Shown here one piece after another: positions 44,728-53,368 of a stretch of 64,000 bases of DNA (within the stretch, counting starts at the first letter, position 1; each line of letters opens with the position of its first letter). The notes under the pieces were generated by a model. It saw only the letters and a list, made by a program, of their open reading frames with translations. It was not told the DNA's origin and did no database searches. Source of the DNA: JAJFUE01 sp041687335 (GTDB lineage: Bacteria > Sumerlaeota > Sumerlaeia > MVZB01); NCBI GenBank assembly GCA_041687335.1, contig JAWLCE010000019.1, forward strand, positions 19,138 to 83,137, given 5' to 3'. The translations under genes were made by a program, and so were the position numbers.

Positions 44728-45839
44728 AGGTTCCTTTCCTCGACCTGCACGCGCAGTCGCGCCGGATCATGGATGAGGTTCGGCCGCAACTCGAGGCGTT
44801 GATCGAGAAGAGCGCCTTTGCCGGCGGCCCCTGGGTTGAACGCTTCGAAAGCGAGTTCGCCCGGTTTTGCGGCGTCGAGCATGCCATTGGCTGCAGCAAC
44901 GGCACCGAGGCGCTCTGGATGGCCTTGATTGGGCTGGGGATCGGCCCCGGCGACGAGGTCATCACGGCGGCCAACAGTTTCATCGCGACGGCCGAGGCGA
45001 TTTCATTTGCCGGCGCGACCCCCATCTTTGTCGATATTGACGCGGCCACCCACTGCATCGATCCCGATCGCATCGAGGCCGCCATCACCCCGCGCACTCG
45101 CGCCATCGTGCCGGTCCACCTCTATGGCCAGATGGCCGAGATCGACGTGCTTCGCATCCTGGCCGACCGCCACGGCCTGCACCTGATCGAGGACGCCGCC
45201 CAGGCCCATGGCGCGCTGGATGCCGGACGGGGCCCCGGTGCCGTCGGCGATGCGGCCGCCTTTAGCTTTTACCCGGGCAAGAACCTGGGGGCCTGGGGCG
45301 AGGCTGGCGCCGTCGTCACCCGCGATGGCGAGCTGGCCGAGCGGCTGCGGCGCTTCCGCGACCACGGCCAGTCGCAGAAGTATCACCACGCGATGATCGG
45401 CTGGAACGCCCGCATGGATGGCATTCAGGCGGCGGTGCTGAGTGCCAAGCTGCGCCACCTGCCCGAGTGGAACGAGTCGCGCCGCCGTCATGCCGCGCAC
45501 TACGACCACCTGCTCTCAGAGATCGAGGAGGTCTTGCAGCCTGTGCAGCGGCCCGGCACGCGCCACGTCTGGCACCTTTACGTCGTCCGCGTGGCCGAGC
45601 GCGAGCGGCTGATCGAGCAACTGCGTGAGCGGGGGGTTGCCTGCGGCATCCACTATCCGGTGCCCATCCATCGCCAGCCCGCCTATGCCGAGACGCCGAG
45701 CGCGCGCGCCCGCCTGCCCGTGACCGAGGTGATCAGTGAACAGCTGGTCTCGCTGCCGATGTTCGCCGAGCTGGAGGACGGGCAGGTCGAGTGGGTGGTC
45801 ACCTCGATCCGCGAATGCCTGCAGGTGGGAGTGCGATGA
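44724..45839 (+). CDS. DegT/DnrJ/EryC1/StrS aminotransferase (WbpE-like)
   Basis: A 371-residue PLP enzyme. Motifs are VPFLDLHAQ, GCSNGTEALWMAL, PVHLYGQMAE, LIEDAAQAHGA and SFYPGKNLGAWGEAGA, where Lys186 should form the Schiff base with PLP. It should add an amino group to the 3-keto sugar made by the Gfo/Idh/MocA enzyme. The start ATG overlaps the previous stop (ATGA). Confidence 0.9.
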   Translation: MKVPFLDLHAQSRRIMDEVRPQLEALIEKSAFAGGPWVERFESEFARFCGVEHAIGCSNGTEALWMALIGLGIGPGDEVITAANSFIATAEAISFAGATPIFVDIDAATHCIDPDRIEAAITPRTRAIVPVHLYGQMAEIDVLRILADRHGLHLIEDAAQAHGALDAGRGPGAVGDAAAFSFYPGKNLGAWGEAGAVVTRDGELAERLRRFRDHGQSQKYHHAMIGWNARMDGIQAAVLSAKLRHLPEWNESRRRHAAHYDHLLSEIEEVLQPVQRPGTRHVWHLYVVRVAERERLIEQLRERGVACGIHYPVPIHRQPAYAETPSARARLPVTEVISEQLVSLPMFAELEDGQVEWVVTSIRECLQVGVR

Positions 45840-46867
45840 ATCCCTGGCTGGACTTGGCCAACTCACCCCACGTCGTCTTCTTCCGGCCCTTGCTGCGGCA
45901 ACTGGAAGCGGACGGCCCGCTGGCGATCACGCTGCGCGACTTCAGTCAGACCGTCGAACTGGCCCGCCGCTATGGCATCTCCGGCACGGTCATCGGTTGC
46001 CATGGCGGGCGCGGCCGGCTGGGCAAGCTGCTCAACCTGGGCCAGCGGGCGCGCGCGCTGGCCAGCTTTGCCGCCGCCCGTGGGGTGAACCTCGCCATCA
46101 GCCACAATTCCTATGCGCAGATCCTGGCCGCGCGCGCGCGCGGCATCCGTGCCGTCACGCTGATGGATTATGAGGGCCAGCCGGCCAATCATCTGGCCTT
46201 CCGGCTCGCCGACAAGGTGATCGTCCCCGATTCCTTTCCCGATGCAAGTCTGCGTCGTTTCGGCGCGCGCCGGGGGCGGGTCTACAAGTATCGCGGCTTC
46301 AAGGAGCAGGTCTATCTCTCCGAGCACCGGCTGGATCCCGATTTTCACCGCGAGCTGGCGGACGCCTGCGGCTGGCCGGAGGACTGGCAACTGGAGGGCA
46401 AAGTGCTTGTGGTGGTGCGCACGCCGGCGACGATGGCCGCCTACCATCGCTTTCAGAACCCGCTCTTCGATGAGCTGTTGCGTCGGCTCGAACGGCGCAC
46501 GGACCTGCGGGTGGTTGTCATTCCGCGAACGCCCGCGCAGGGCGAGCAGCTGCGCCGCGCCTGCCCGCGGCTGACGGTGCCCTCGCGGGTGCTGGCCGGC
46601 GAGGACCTGATCGCCGCCGCAGACCTGGTCATCAGCGCCGGCGGCACGATGAACCGTGAGGCCGCGGTGCTCGGGACGCCGGCCTGCACGATCTTCGCCG
46701 GTGAAATCCCGGCGGTGGACCAGTCCCTGATTGAGATGGGCCGGATGACGGCGATTCGCAACGAGGCGGACCTGGGACGCATCCGGTTTGAGAAGAAGGG
46801 CCTGACGACTTCCCTGCGCAACCCGGGCCTCTGCGCCGAGTTGGCCGAGGCCATTCGGAGCCATTGA
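45836..46867 (+). CDS. DUF354 family protein
   Basis: A 343-residue protein with a GT-B / UDP-GlcNAc 2-epimerase-like pattern: WLDLANSPHVVFFRPLL at the N-terminus, ISHNSYAQILAARARGI, VTLMDYEGQPANHLAF and the C-terminal LVISAGGTMNREAAVLGTPA. DUF354 proteins occur in EPS and capsule loci; their reaction is unproven. The start ATG overlaps the previous stop codon (ATGA). Confidence 0.87.
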   Translation: MNPWLDLANSPHVVFFRPLLRQLEADGPLAITLRDFSQTVELARRYGISGTVIGCHGGRGRLGKLLNLGQRARALASFAAARGVNLAISHNSYAQILAARARGIRAVTLMDYEGQPANHLAFRLADKVIVPDSFPDASLRRFGARRGRVYKYRGFKEQVYLSEHRLDPDFHRELADACGWPEDWQLEGKVLVVVRTPATMAAYHRFQNPLFDELLRRLERRTDLRVVVIPRTPAQGEQLRRACPRLTVPSRVLAGEDLIAAADLVISAGGTMNREAAVLGTPACTIFAGEIPAVDQSLIEMGRMTAIRNEADLGRIRFEKKGLTTSLRNPGLCAELAEAIRSH

Positions 46868-46878
46868 AAGGACGCAAG

Positions 46879-47733
46879 ATGGATCAACTTCGGCTCGACA
46901 TCCTCATGATCACCTGGAACCGTCCGCGTTATACGCGGCTGGCGTTGGAGGGGCTGCTCGACAGCTGCGGCCCCGGCATGCGGGTCTGGGTCTGGCACAA
47001 CGGCGAGGATGCCGCCACGCTCGAGGTCGTGCGCGAACTGAGCCGCCATCCGCGCTTCCATCGGCTCCAGCTCAGCCGCGAGAACAAACGCCTGCGTGAG
47101 CCGACCAACTGGTTCTGGAGCCAGGCCGAAGCCCCCTTCCTTTCCAAGGTCGATGACGATTGCCTGCTGCCCAAGGGTTGGGCCGAGGCGCTGCTGGCGG
47201 CGCATGAATCCCATCCCGAGATCGGCATCAATGGCTGCTGGCGCTTCTATGATGAGGACTTCGTGCCGCAGCTGGCCGCCCGCAAAATCCGCGACCTCGG
47301 CGGTGGCGACCGAATGCTGCTCAACTGCTGGGTGCAGGGGAGCGGCTACGTGATGAAGCGGGCGGTGCTGGAACGGCTGGGGGGGCTGGGCCCGGCCGAA
47401 TCCTTTACCGATTATTGCGTGCGGGCCGCGCTGGCCGGCTGGGTCAACGGCTGGCTCTATCCGTTCATCCACGAGGAGCACATGGACGACCCGCGTTCGC
47501 CGCTGAGCGAACTGCGCAGCGAGGAGGACTTCCTGCGCCATCGTCCGCTCAGTGCCGTGCGCGATGATGTGCGCACGCTGGCGGAATGGCAGCGCCGCAT
47601 CCGCTACATGGCGCGCAGCGTCCAGGCGGCGCCGGCCGATCCCCGCCAGTACGTCGGTTGGCGGCGGCGACTGCGCCGGGTCACGAGCCGGGTCGGCCGG
47701 CTGGTCGGGCAAGCTGAGGGCTGGCGCGGCTGA
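46879..47733 (+). CDS. Glycosyltransferase family 2
   Basis: A 284-residue GT2-like protein. The start at 46879 has AAAGGA 8 bases upstream. Motifs: LDILMITWNRPRYTRLALEGL, FLSKVDDDCLLPKGW (acidic metal motif, about 94-97) and CWVQGSGYVMKRAVL. The WVxG acceptor pattern is less typical. Sugar and acceptor unknown. Confidence 0.8.
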   Translation: MDQLRLDILMITWNRPRYTRLALEGLLDSCGPGMRVWVWHNGEDAATLEVVRELSRHPRFHRLQLSRENKRLREPTNWFWSQAEAPFLSKVDDDCLLPKGWAEALLAAHESHPEIGINGCWRFYDEDFVPQLAARKIRDLGGGDRMLLNCWVQGSGYVMKRAVLERLGGLGPAESFTDYCVRAALAGWVNGWLYPFIHEEHMDDPRSPLSELRSEEDFLRHRPLSAVRDDVRTLAEWQRRIRYMARSVQAAPADPRQYVGWRRRLRRVTSRVGRLVGQAEGWRG

Positions 47734-47774
47734 TGCTCCAGTTTCCTGCGGATTAACATGAAAGAGGATCCATT

Positions 47775-49268
47775 GTGACCACCACTCGCCCGAAACCTCC
47801 CGACCTCTTTGCCACCGACCATCTCGTCGCTGACATCAAGCAGCGTTCGGTTCGCGGCGGAATGATCACCGTGACGGCCCAAGGCATCCGTTTCGTACTG
47901 CAGATGGGGTCGACGATGATTCTGGCCCGGTTGCTCACTCCCGCCGACTTCGGTCTGGTGGCGATGGTGGCCGCGTTCACCGCGTTCGTCGGGCTGTTCA
48001 AGGATCTTGGGCTGACGATGGCGACCGTGCAGCGGGCGCAGGTCACCCATGAGCAGGTCACCGTGCTCTTCTGGATCAATGTGGCGCTCAGTCTGGTGCT
48101 GGTGGCGATCTGCGCGCTGTCGGCGCCGGCGGTGGCGTGGCTTTATGGGGAACCGCGGCTGGCGCTGGTGACACTCGCGATTGCCGCGCAGTTTCTATTT
48201 GCCGGGCTGGGCGCGCAGCACACGGCGCTGCTGCGCCGCCATATGCGCTTTGGCGCGCTGGCCACCGTCGAAATTCTCTCGCAGCTGGCGGGGGTGGTTG
48301 CGGCGGTGGCGCTGGCCTGGCAGGGGGCTGGTTATTGGGCATTGGTGGCGATGGTGGGCGCCACGACCTTCACCCATATGGTGCTGGTCTGGGTGCTCTC
48401 GCCATGGCGTCCCGGCAGGCCGCGGCGTGGGGTGGGCGCCGGCGAGATGATTCGCTTCGGCGGCCACCTGACGGGCTTCAATTTCGTCAATTACTTCACG
48501 CGCCACATGGACCACGTGATGCTGGGGGCGGCGTGGGGGGCGGCCTCGCTGGGCATCTATTCCAAGGCCTATGGCTTGCTCATGCTGCCGCTCCAGCAGA
48601 TCAATGCGCCCTTGGCGGCCGTGGCCATCCCGGGGCTGAGCCGGCTGCAAGCCGAGCCGGAGCGCTTCCGCCGCTTCTACTGCCGCATGATTCAGCTGAT
48701 CGCCTACGCCACCATGCCGCTGGTGGTGCTGATGGGGATTCTGGCCGAGGAGATCGTGCTGGCGCTGCTGGGGGCGCAGTGGATCGAGGCCGCGACCGTC
48801 TTCCGCATCTTTGCCTTCTTCGGCTTCAGCCAGGCCGTGGTCGTGACCACCGGTTGGGTGCTGATGGCGCTGGGTCGGGCTAGCCGCATGTTGCGCTGGG
48901 GCGTCTTCCAATCGGCCCTGATCATGGTGGCCTTTGCACTTGGGCTGCCGTGGGGGGCCACCGGGGTGGCCGTGGGAGCAACCATTTTCTCCTGCCTGAT
49001 TGTCTTGCCGACCATTGTCTATGCCCTTCACGATACGCCGATTTCACTTCGTGATTTCGGCTCGGCGGTCGCTCGTCCGCTGGCGCTGTCGGTGCTTGTG
49101 CTGGCGGCGGGGCTGGCGACGCGGCTGGGGGTGGAGGGTTGGTCGCCGGTCGGGCGCGTGGCGGCCGTGCTGGCGGCGGCACTGGCGGCGGTTCTCCTGA
49201 CGGTGGGCTGCTGGCGCGCCCTGCGCGAAGACGGCCGCGGGATCCTGGCGCTGGCGCGCCAGACATGA
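47775..49268 (+). CDS. Wzx-type polysaccharide flippase
   Basis: A 497-residue MOP-superfamily membrane protein, about 12-14 transmembrane segments. The start is GTG at 47775, with AGAGG 8 bases upstream. The N-terminus reads VRGGMITVTAQGIRFVLQMGSTMILARLLTPADFGLVAM, in the standard pattern of polysaccharide transporters, although I show it only in part: the key piece is ARLLTPADFGLVAM. GIYSKAYGLLMLPLQQI is the central conserved motif. It should flip the lipid-linked repeat unit. Confidence 0.93.
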   Translation: MTTTRPKPPDLFATDHLVADIKQRSVRGGMITVTAQGIRFVLQMGSTMILARLLTPADFGLVAMVAAFTAFVGLFKDLGLTMATVQRAQVTHEQVTVLFWINVALSLVLVAICALSAPAVAWLYGEPRLALVTLAIAAQFLFAGLGAQHTALLRRHMRFGALATVEILSQLAGVVAAVALAWQGAGYWALVAMVGATTFTHMVLVWVLSPWRPGRPRRGVGAGEMIRFGGHLTGFNFVNYFTRHMDHVMLGAAWGAASLGIYSKAYGLLMLPLQQINAPLAAVAIPGLSRLQAEPERFRRFYCRMIQLIAYATMPLVVLMGILAEEIVLALLGAQWIEAATVFRIFAFFGFSQAVVVTTGWVLMALGRASRMLRWGVFQSALIMVAFALGLPWGATGVAVGATIFSCLIVLPTIVYALHDTPISLRDFGSAVARPLALSVLVLAAGLATRLGVEGWSPVGRVAAVLAAALAAVLLTVGCWRALREDGRGILALARQT

Positions 49269-49282
49269 AGGGAATGAATGCC

Positions 49283-50011
49283 ATGCTCCAGCGGCTCGCA
49301 CATGTGGCACGCCTCTTCCTGCCGTCCAACCTGGCCGAGGGGCTTGAGCGGCGGTCTCTGCGCCGGCGCCACGGGCTGGTGCTGGCCGGGCGCGGCGGCA
49401 GGTTTGAGATCACCCGCTCGAGCTTTGGGCGGCGATGTCGGCTGCGGGCGCCGGTGACGATCGAGGACAGCCGGCTGGGGGATTTCACGTATATCGAGGC
49501 GGGTTGTCGGATTTGCTCCGCCGATATCGGGCGTTACTGTTCGATTGCGCCCGATTGCGTGATCGGGCCGCCCGGGCACCCGCTCGATGCCGCCTCGACT
49601 CATCCGATCTTTTACCTGCGCCAGCCGCGGCTGGGGTTGGATTACGTTGCGTCTTCAGACGACCCATCGGCGCGGCTGCGCACGAGCATCGGCCACGATG
49701 TCTGGATCGGCGCCGGGGTCTTCGTGCGCCGCGGCGTGTGCATCGGCCACGGGGCCATTGTCGGCGCTGGCGCGGTGGTCGTCGCCGACATCGCCCCCTA
49801 TGCGATTGTTGTCGGCGTGCCGGCCCGGTCGATTCGCACCCGCTTCGATCCCGAGACGGTCCAGCGATTGTTGGCGGCGGCCTGGTGGGATCGCGAAGAG
49901 AACTGGATCCGCCGCCACGCCGCCTTGTTCGCCAATCCGCAGGCGTTGCTGGCTGAGCTTGAGGGAACACCGGCGCCGGTCTTCCCGACACAATCCGTGG
50001 TGGAGGCTTGA
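49283..50011 (+). CDS. CatB-related hexapeptide O-acetyltransferase
   Basis: A 242-residue left-handed beta-helix enzyme. Starts at 49265, 49274 and 49283 are possible; 49283 has AAGGGA 9 bases upstream. Motifs: GDFTYIEAGCRICSADIGRYC, GPPGHPLDAASTHPIFY (catalytic His likely in this loop), GHDVWIGAGVFVRRGV and AIVGAGAVVVADI. It probably O-acetylates a sugar of the EPS. Confidence 0.83.
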   Translation: MLQRLAHVARLFLPSNLAEGLERRSLRRRHGLVLAGRGGRFEITRSSFGRRCRLRAPVTIEDSRLGDFTYIEAGCRICSADIGRYCSIAPDCVIGPPGHPLDAASTHPIFYLRQPRLGLDYVASSDDPSARLRTSIGHDVWIGAGVFVRRGVCIGHGAIVGAGAVVVADIAPYAIVVGVPARSIRTRFDPETVQRLLAAAWWDREENWIRRHAALFANPQALLAELEGTPAPVFPTQSVVEA

Positions 50012-50012
50012 G

Positions 50013-50969
50013 ATGCACTTTCGCGGCATCGGTGACATGAACCTTGCGGTCATTCGGGGCTTGCGGCTCATACCAAATGACGTCGATCTGGTCGTGGGCA
50101 TCCCGCGCAGTGGTCTGCTGGCGGCGGGGATGATTTCCCTTTACCTCAACCGGCCGCTGACCGACCTGGAAGGGCTGCGCGAGGGGCGGCTGATTGGCCG
50201 TGGAAAGCGAGATCTGCCCAATCACGGCCGCGAAATCTTTGAAAATGCCCGCCGGATTCTGGTGGTCGATGATTGCATCTCGACGGGCAATGAAATCCGC
50301 CGCGCACGCCAGATGATCCGCGATCTGGGCCTGGAGGGCCGAGCCTTGTTCGCCGCCGTCTACGGCTTTGCCGACGCGCCGCCCCGCGTGGCTGACCTGA
50401 TCTTCGAAACCATCGCCCGGCCCATGTGCTTCCAGTGGTCGTGCATGCATACCCCAGGGCTCGAAAAGCAGTGCGTTGACATTGACGGCATTCTTTGCGT
50501 CGACCCATGCAAGGAGGAGGACGACGACGGGCCGCGCTATCGCAGGTTCATCGAACAGGCGCGGCCGCTGATTGTCCCCACCCGCGAGGTCGGCTGGCTG
50601 GTGACCTGCCGGCGCGAGCCCTATCGCGAGCTGACCGAGCGCTGGCTGGAGCGCCACAATATCCGCTATCGGCACCTGATGATGATGGACTTGCCGCACA
50701 ATGTGGGCGGGGAGCAGCGGGCAGCCTTCAAGGCGCGCGTCTACCGCGAAAGCGGGGCGACGATGATGATCGAAAGCAGCCCCGGTCTGGCCCGCCTGAT
50801 CGCCGAACTGAGTGGACTGCCGGTCATGTGTTACGACACGGGCACCTTGCACGCCCGGCCGGCCGGCGAGCAACTCGAGCTGGTGCTCCAGCGCGTCGGT
50901 CGGCTGGTGCGCCGCGCACGTCGGGCCCCGCGCCGACTGGCGTCGCTGTTGACGTTGCGGGAAGGGTGA
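50013..50969 (+). CDS. Phosphoribosyltransferase fused to HAD-like domain
   Basis: A 318-residue protein of two parts. Residues about 1-130 are a type I phosphoribosyltransferase with PRPP motif ILVVDDCISTGNE and DLVVGIPRSGLLAAGM. Residues about 150-290 show HAD-like motifs: DIDGILCVDP (motif I, acidic pair), GWLVTCRRE (motif II, threonine) and KARVYRESGATMMIES (motif III lysine and motif IV). A possible role is making or trimming a phosphoribosyl donor for a ribose-containing glycan. The pair of functions in one protein is unusual. GGAGG lies 6 bases before the start. Confidence 0.78.
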   Translation: MHFRGIGDMNLAVIRGLRLIPNDVDLVVGIPRSGLLAAGMISLYLNRPLTDLEGLREGRLIGRGKRDLPNHGREIFENARRILVVDDCISTGNEIRRARQMIRDLGLEGRALFAAVYGFADAPPRVADLIFETIARPMCFQWSCMHTPGLEKQCVDIDGILCVDPCKEEDDDGPRYRRFIEQARPLIVPTREVGWLVTCRREPYRELTERWLERHNIRYRHLMMMDLPHNVGGEQRAAFKARVYRESGATMMIESSPGLARLIAELSGLPVMCYDTGTLHARPAGEQLELVLQRVGRLVRRARRAPRRLASLLTLREG

Positions 50970-50973
50970 GCGG

Positions 50974-52197
50974 ATGGGCGTCCTCTTCTACGGCCCGAAC
51001 CTGAACCTGCCTTCGCAGCTTTGGATGCGGCGGCAACTGGAGGGATTGCGCGACCAGGTTTCGTTGCTGGTCGACTATCGTGAGCCGGCCCCTGAATACA
51101 GTGCCCGGTACGAGGTCCTCTCGCTGGGTTATGTGCCGATCACCTGGCCGCTGCTGCTGCGCCGGCTCCAGCACAGGCGCGAACGGCTCGACCATGAACG
51201 ACAATTGACGGTCGCCATGCGGCGGAGTGATGTCGACTGTGCGCTGATCCACTACCTGGTCTATGCGGTCAAGTATCAAAAGGTCTGGAAACAGGTGACA
51301 AAGCCGGTCCACGTTCATTGCCACGGCCTCGACGTGACATGGGACCTGCGTCCGCACAATCATGGCTGGCGTCATCGTTTTGCGCGTGGGCAGGGATATA
51401 TTCGTCAGGTGCTCGAGCTGCCCGAGCACGTGAGTTTCATCGCCAATTCCGAGTGCACACGCCGGCGGCTGCTGGCCATCGGGCTGAACCCTGGCCGGAT
51501 CGTCGTCAAGTACCTGGGCGTGCCAGTTCCCGCTGGCCCACCGCTGCGCGCGGCGGCGCACGGTCCGGTGATGATCCTCTATCTGGGTCGGTTGGTCGAC
51601 TGCAAGGGTCCGGACCTGATGATCCGCGCCTTCACCCGCGCCTGCGACCAGGGGCTTGACGCGCGGCTGATCATCGCAGGCGATGGCCCATTGCGCGAGG
51701 ATTGCAAGCGGTTGCGCGCCCAATCACGGCACGGCCAGCGGATCGAGCTGTTGGGCGCCGTCACCGCTGAGCATGGGGCGGCGTTGCGGTGTGAGGCGGA
51801 CATCTTTACGGCACACAACCAGCGCGGCCCACAGACGCGCCAGGAGGAGGCCTTTGGCGTCGCCTATGTCGAGGCGATGGCCGCCGGGCTGCCCGTGGTC
51901 ACCGGCCGCAATGGCTCCATCCCCGAATTGATCGAGCACGGCCGCGAGGGATTGCTTTTCGAGCCGGGCGACATCGAGGCGCATGCCCGCTCCTTGCTCG
52001 AGCTGGCGGAGGATGCAGCCGCGCGCCAGCGGATGGGTTTGGCCGGCTGGCGGCGCGCTCGCGAATGTTTTTCGCTTGAGCGTGAGAATCGTGAGCTGCG
52101 CGCAATTTTGGGGCTCCCACAGGTTGCGGCGCACAACAATGACGGTTTCGCGGCATCCATCGATACCAACAGTTGCTCGATATCGCCGCAAAATTAG
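50974..52197 (+). CDS. Glycosyltransferase family 4
   Basis: A 407-residue GT-B enzyme. The C-terminal half has LYLGRLVDCKGPDLMIRAF, LIIAGDGPLRED and EAFGVAYVEAMAAGLPVV (the E-x7-E nucleotide motif). The N-terminal part has HCHGLDVTWDLRP and FIANSECTRRRLL. It adds a sugar to the repeat unit. A sigma-54-like element for the next transcription unit lies just beyond its stop. Confidence 0.9.
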   Translation: MGVLFYGPNLNLPSQLWMRRQLEGLRDQVSLLVDYREPAPEYSARYEVLSLGYVPITWPLLLRRLQHRRERLDHERQLTVAMRRSDVDCALIHYLVYAVKYQKVWKQVTKPVHVHCHGLDVTWDLRPHNHGWRHRFARGQGYIRQVLELPEHVSFIANSECTRRRLLAIGLNPGRIVVKYLGVPVPAGPPLRAAAHGPVMILYLGRLVDCKGPDLMIRAFTRACDQGLDARLIIAGDGPLREDCKRLRAQSRHGQRIELLGAVTAEHGAALRCEADIFTAHNQRGPQTRQEEAFGVAYVEAMAAGLPVVTGRNGSIPELIEHGREGLLFEPGDIEAHARSLLELAEDAAARQRMGLAGWRRARECFSLERENRELRAILGLPQVAAHNNDGFAASIDTNSCSISPQN

Positions 52198-52249
52198 GTT
52201 TGGCCGCAGGCGGGCTTGGCGAAAGTCGGCCCAGGCGCCCCTGTGGCAC

Positions 52250-52265
52250 TGGCCCGTTTATTGCA
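52250..52265 (+). promoter_or_regulatory. Sigma-54-like promoter of the epimerase operon
   Basis: TGGCCCGTTTATTGCA, with GG at 52251-52252 and GC at 52263-52264, 10 bases apart. It misses the consensus TGGCACG-N4-TTGCA at one position only (C for A, the same change as in the EPS operon element at 20573). The gene starts 45 bp downstream. Confidence 0.65.
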
Positions 52266-52309
52266 CGGCAATTTTTTAGCTCAACCGCAAACGATCGAAA
52301 GGCAGAATC

Positions 52310-53368
52310 ATGCGCGTGCTGGTGACAGGTCATAAGGGCTACCTGGGGGCGGTCTTGGCGCCGTTGCTCCAAGCGGCGGGCCACGAGGTACTTGGTCTGG
52401 ATAGTAGTTTGTTTGAAGGCTGTTGCCTGGGGCCGCCGCCATCACCGATCCCCGAGCTGGGCCGGGATGTGCGCTCGGTGGGGGTGGCTGAGCTGGAGGG
52501 AATCGATGCCATCCTGCATCTGGCCGCGCTCTCCAATGATCCGCTGGGCAACCTCAACCCCGATGTGACGCTTGAGATCAATCACCGGGCAACCGTCGCG
52601 CTGGCACGTGCGGCGCGCGCGGCAGGAGTGCGCCGTTTCCTGTTTTCGTCCTCGTGCAGCATCTACGGGGCCGCTGATCCCGAGGACATGCTCGACGAGA
52701 CGGCGCCGTTTTGCCCCGTCACCGCCTATGCGCGCTCCAAGGTCTTGGCCGAGCGCGATCTGGGTGAGCTGGCCGATGGCGACTTCTGCGTGGTCCACCT
52801 GCGCAATGCCACCGCCTACGGATTTTCCCCCCAGTTGCGCGCGGACCTCGTCGTCAACAACCTGATCGGCTGGGCCTTCACCACCGGCGAGGTCATGATC
52901 AAGAGCGATGGCACGCCCTGGCGGCCGTTGGTGCATGTCGAGGATATCTGCCTGGCCTTCCTGGCGCTGCTCGATGCCCCGAGTGGGACGGTCTGCGGCC
53001 AGGCCTACAATGTCGGCCGCAACGGCGAAAACTACCAGATCCGTCAGATCGCCGAGCTGGTTCGCAAGCAGGTCACGGGCAGTCGGATCGGCTTTGCCGC
53101 CGACGGCGGACCCGACAAGCGCTGCTACCGGGTGGATTTCTCCAAGCTGGAGCGCGATGTGCCAGGCTTTCGTCCTCGCTGGCGGCTGGCCGACGGCGTG
53201 CGCGAGCTGCATGAGGCTTATCGCCGCCACGGGCTGACACTGGATCAGCTTGAGGGCAGCCGCTTCATGCGCATTGAGCAGTTACGCGCGCTCTTGGCCT
53301 CTGGCCGATTGGATGCGCAACTGCGCTGGGCCGATACCCCACGGAGGACCGAGGCGGTGACTCCATGA
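52310..53368 (+). CDS. NAD-dependent nucleotide-sugar epimerase/dehydratase
   Basis: A 352-residue extended SDR. Motifs: VLVTGHKGYLGAVLAPLL (dinucleotide-binding GxxGxxG type), DAILHLAALSNDP, SSSCSIYG, and catalytic YARSK (about 143-147). WRPLVHVEDIC and NVGRNGENYQI complete the layout. Substrate is unknown; methyltransferases follow, so it may prepare a keto-sugar for C-methylation. Confidence 0.88.
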   Translation: MRVLVTGHKGYLGAVLAPLLQAAGHEVLGLDSSLFEGCCLGPPPSPIPELGRDVRSVGVAELEGIDAILHLAALSNDPLGNLNPDVTLEINHRATVALARAARAAGVRRFLFSSSCSIYGAADPEDMLDETAPFCPVTAYARSKVLAERDLGELADGDFCVVHLRNATAYGFSPQLRADLVVNNLIGWAFTTGEVMIKSDGTPWRPLVHVEDICLAFLALLDAPSGTVCGQAYNVGRNGENYQIRQIAELVRKQVTGSRIGFAADGGPDKRCYRVDFSKLERDVPGFRPRWRLADGVRELHEAYRRHGLTLDQLEGSRFMRIEQLRALLASGRLDAQLRWADTPRRTEAVTP

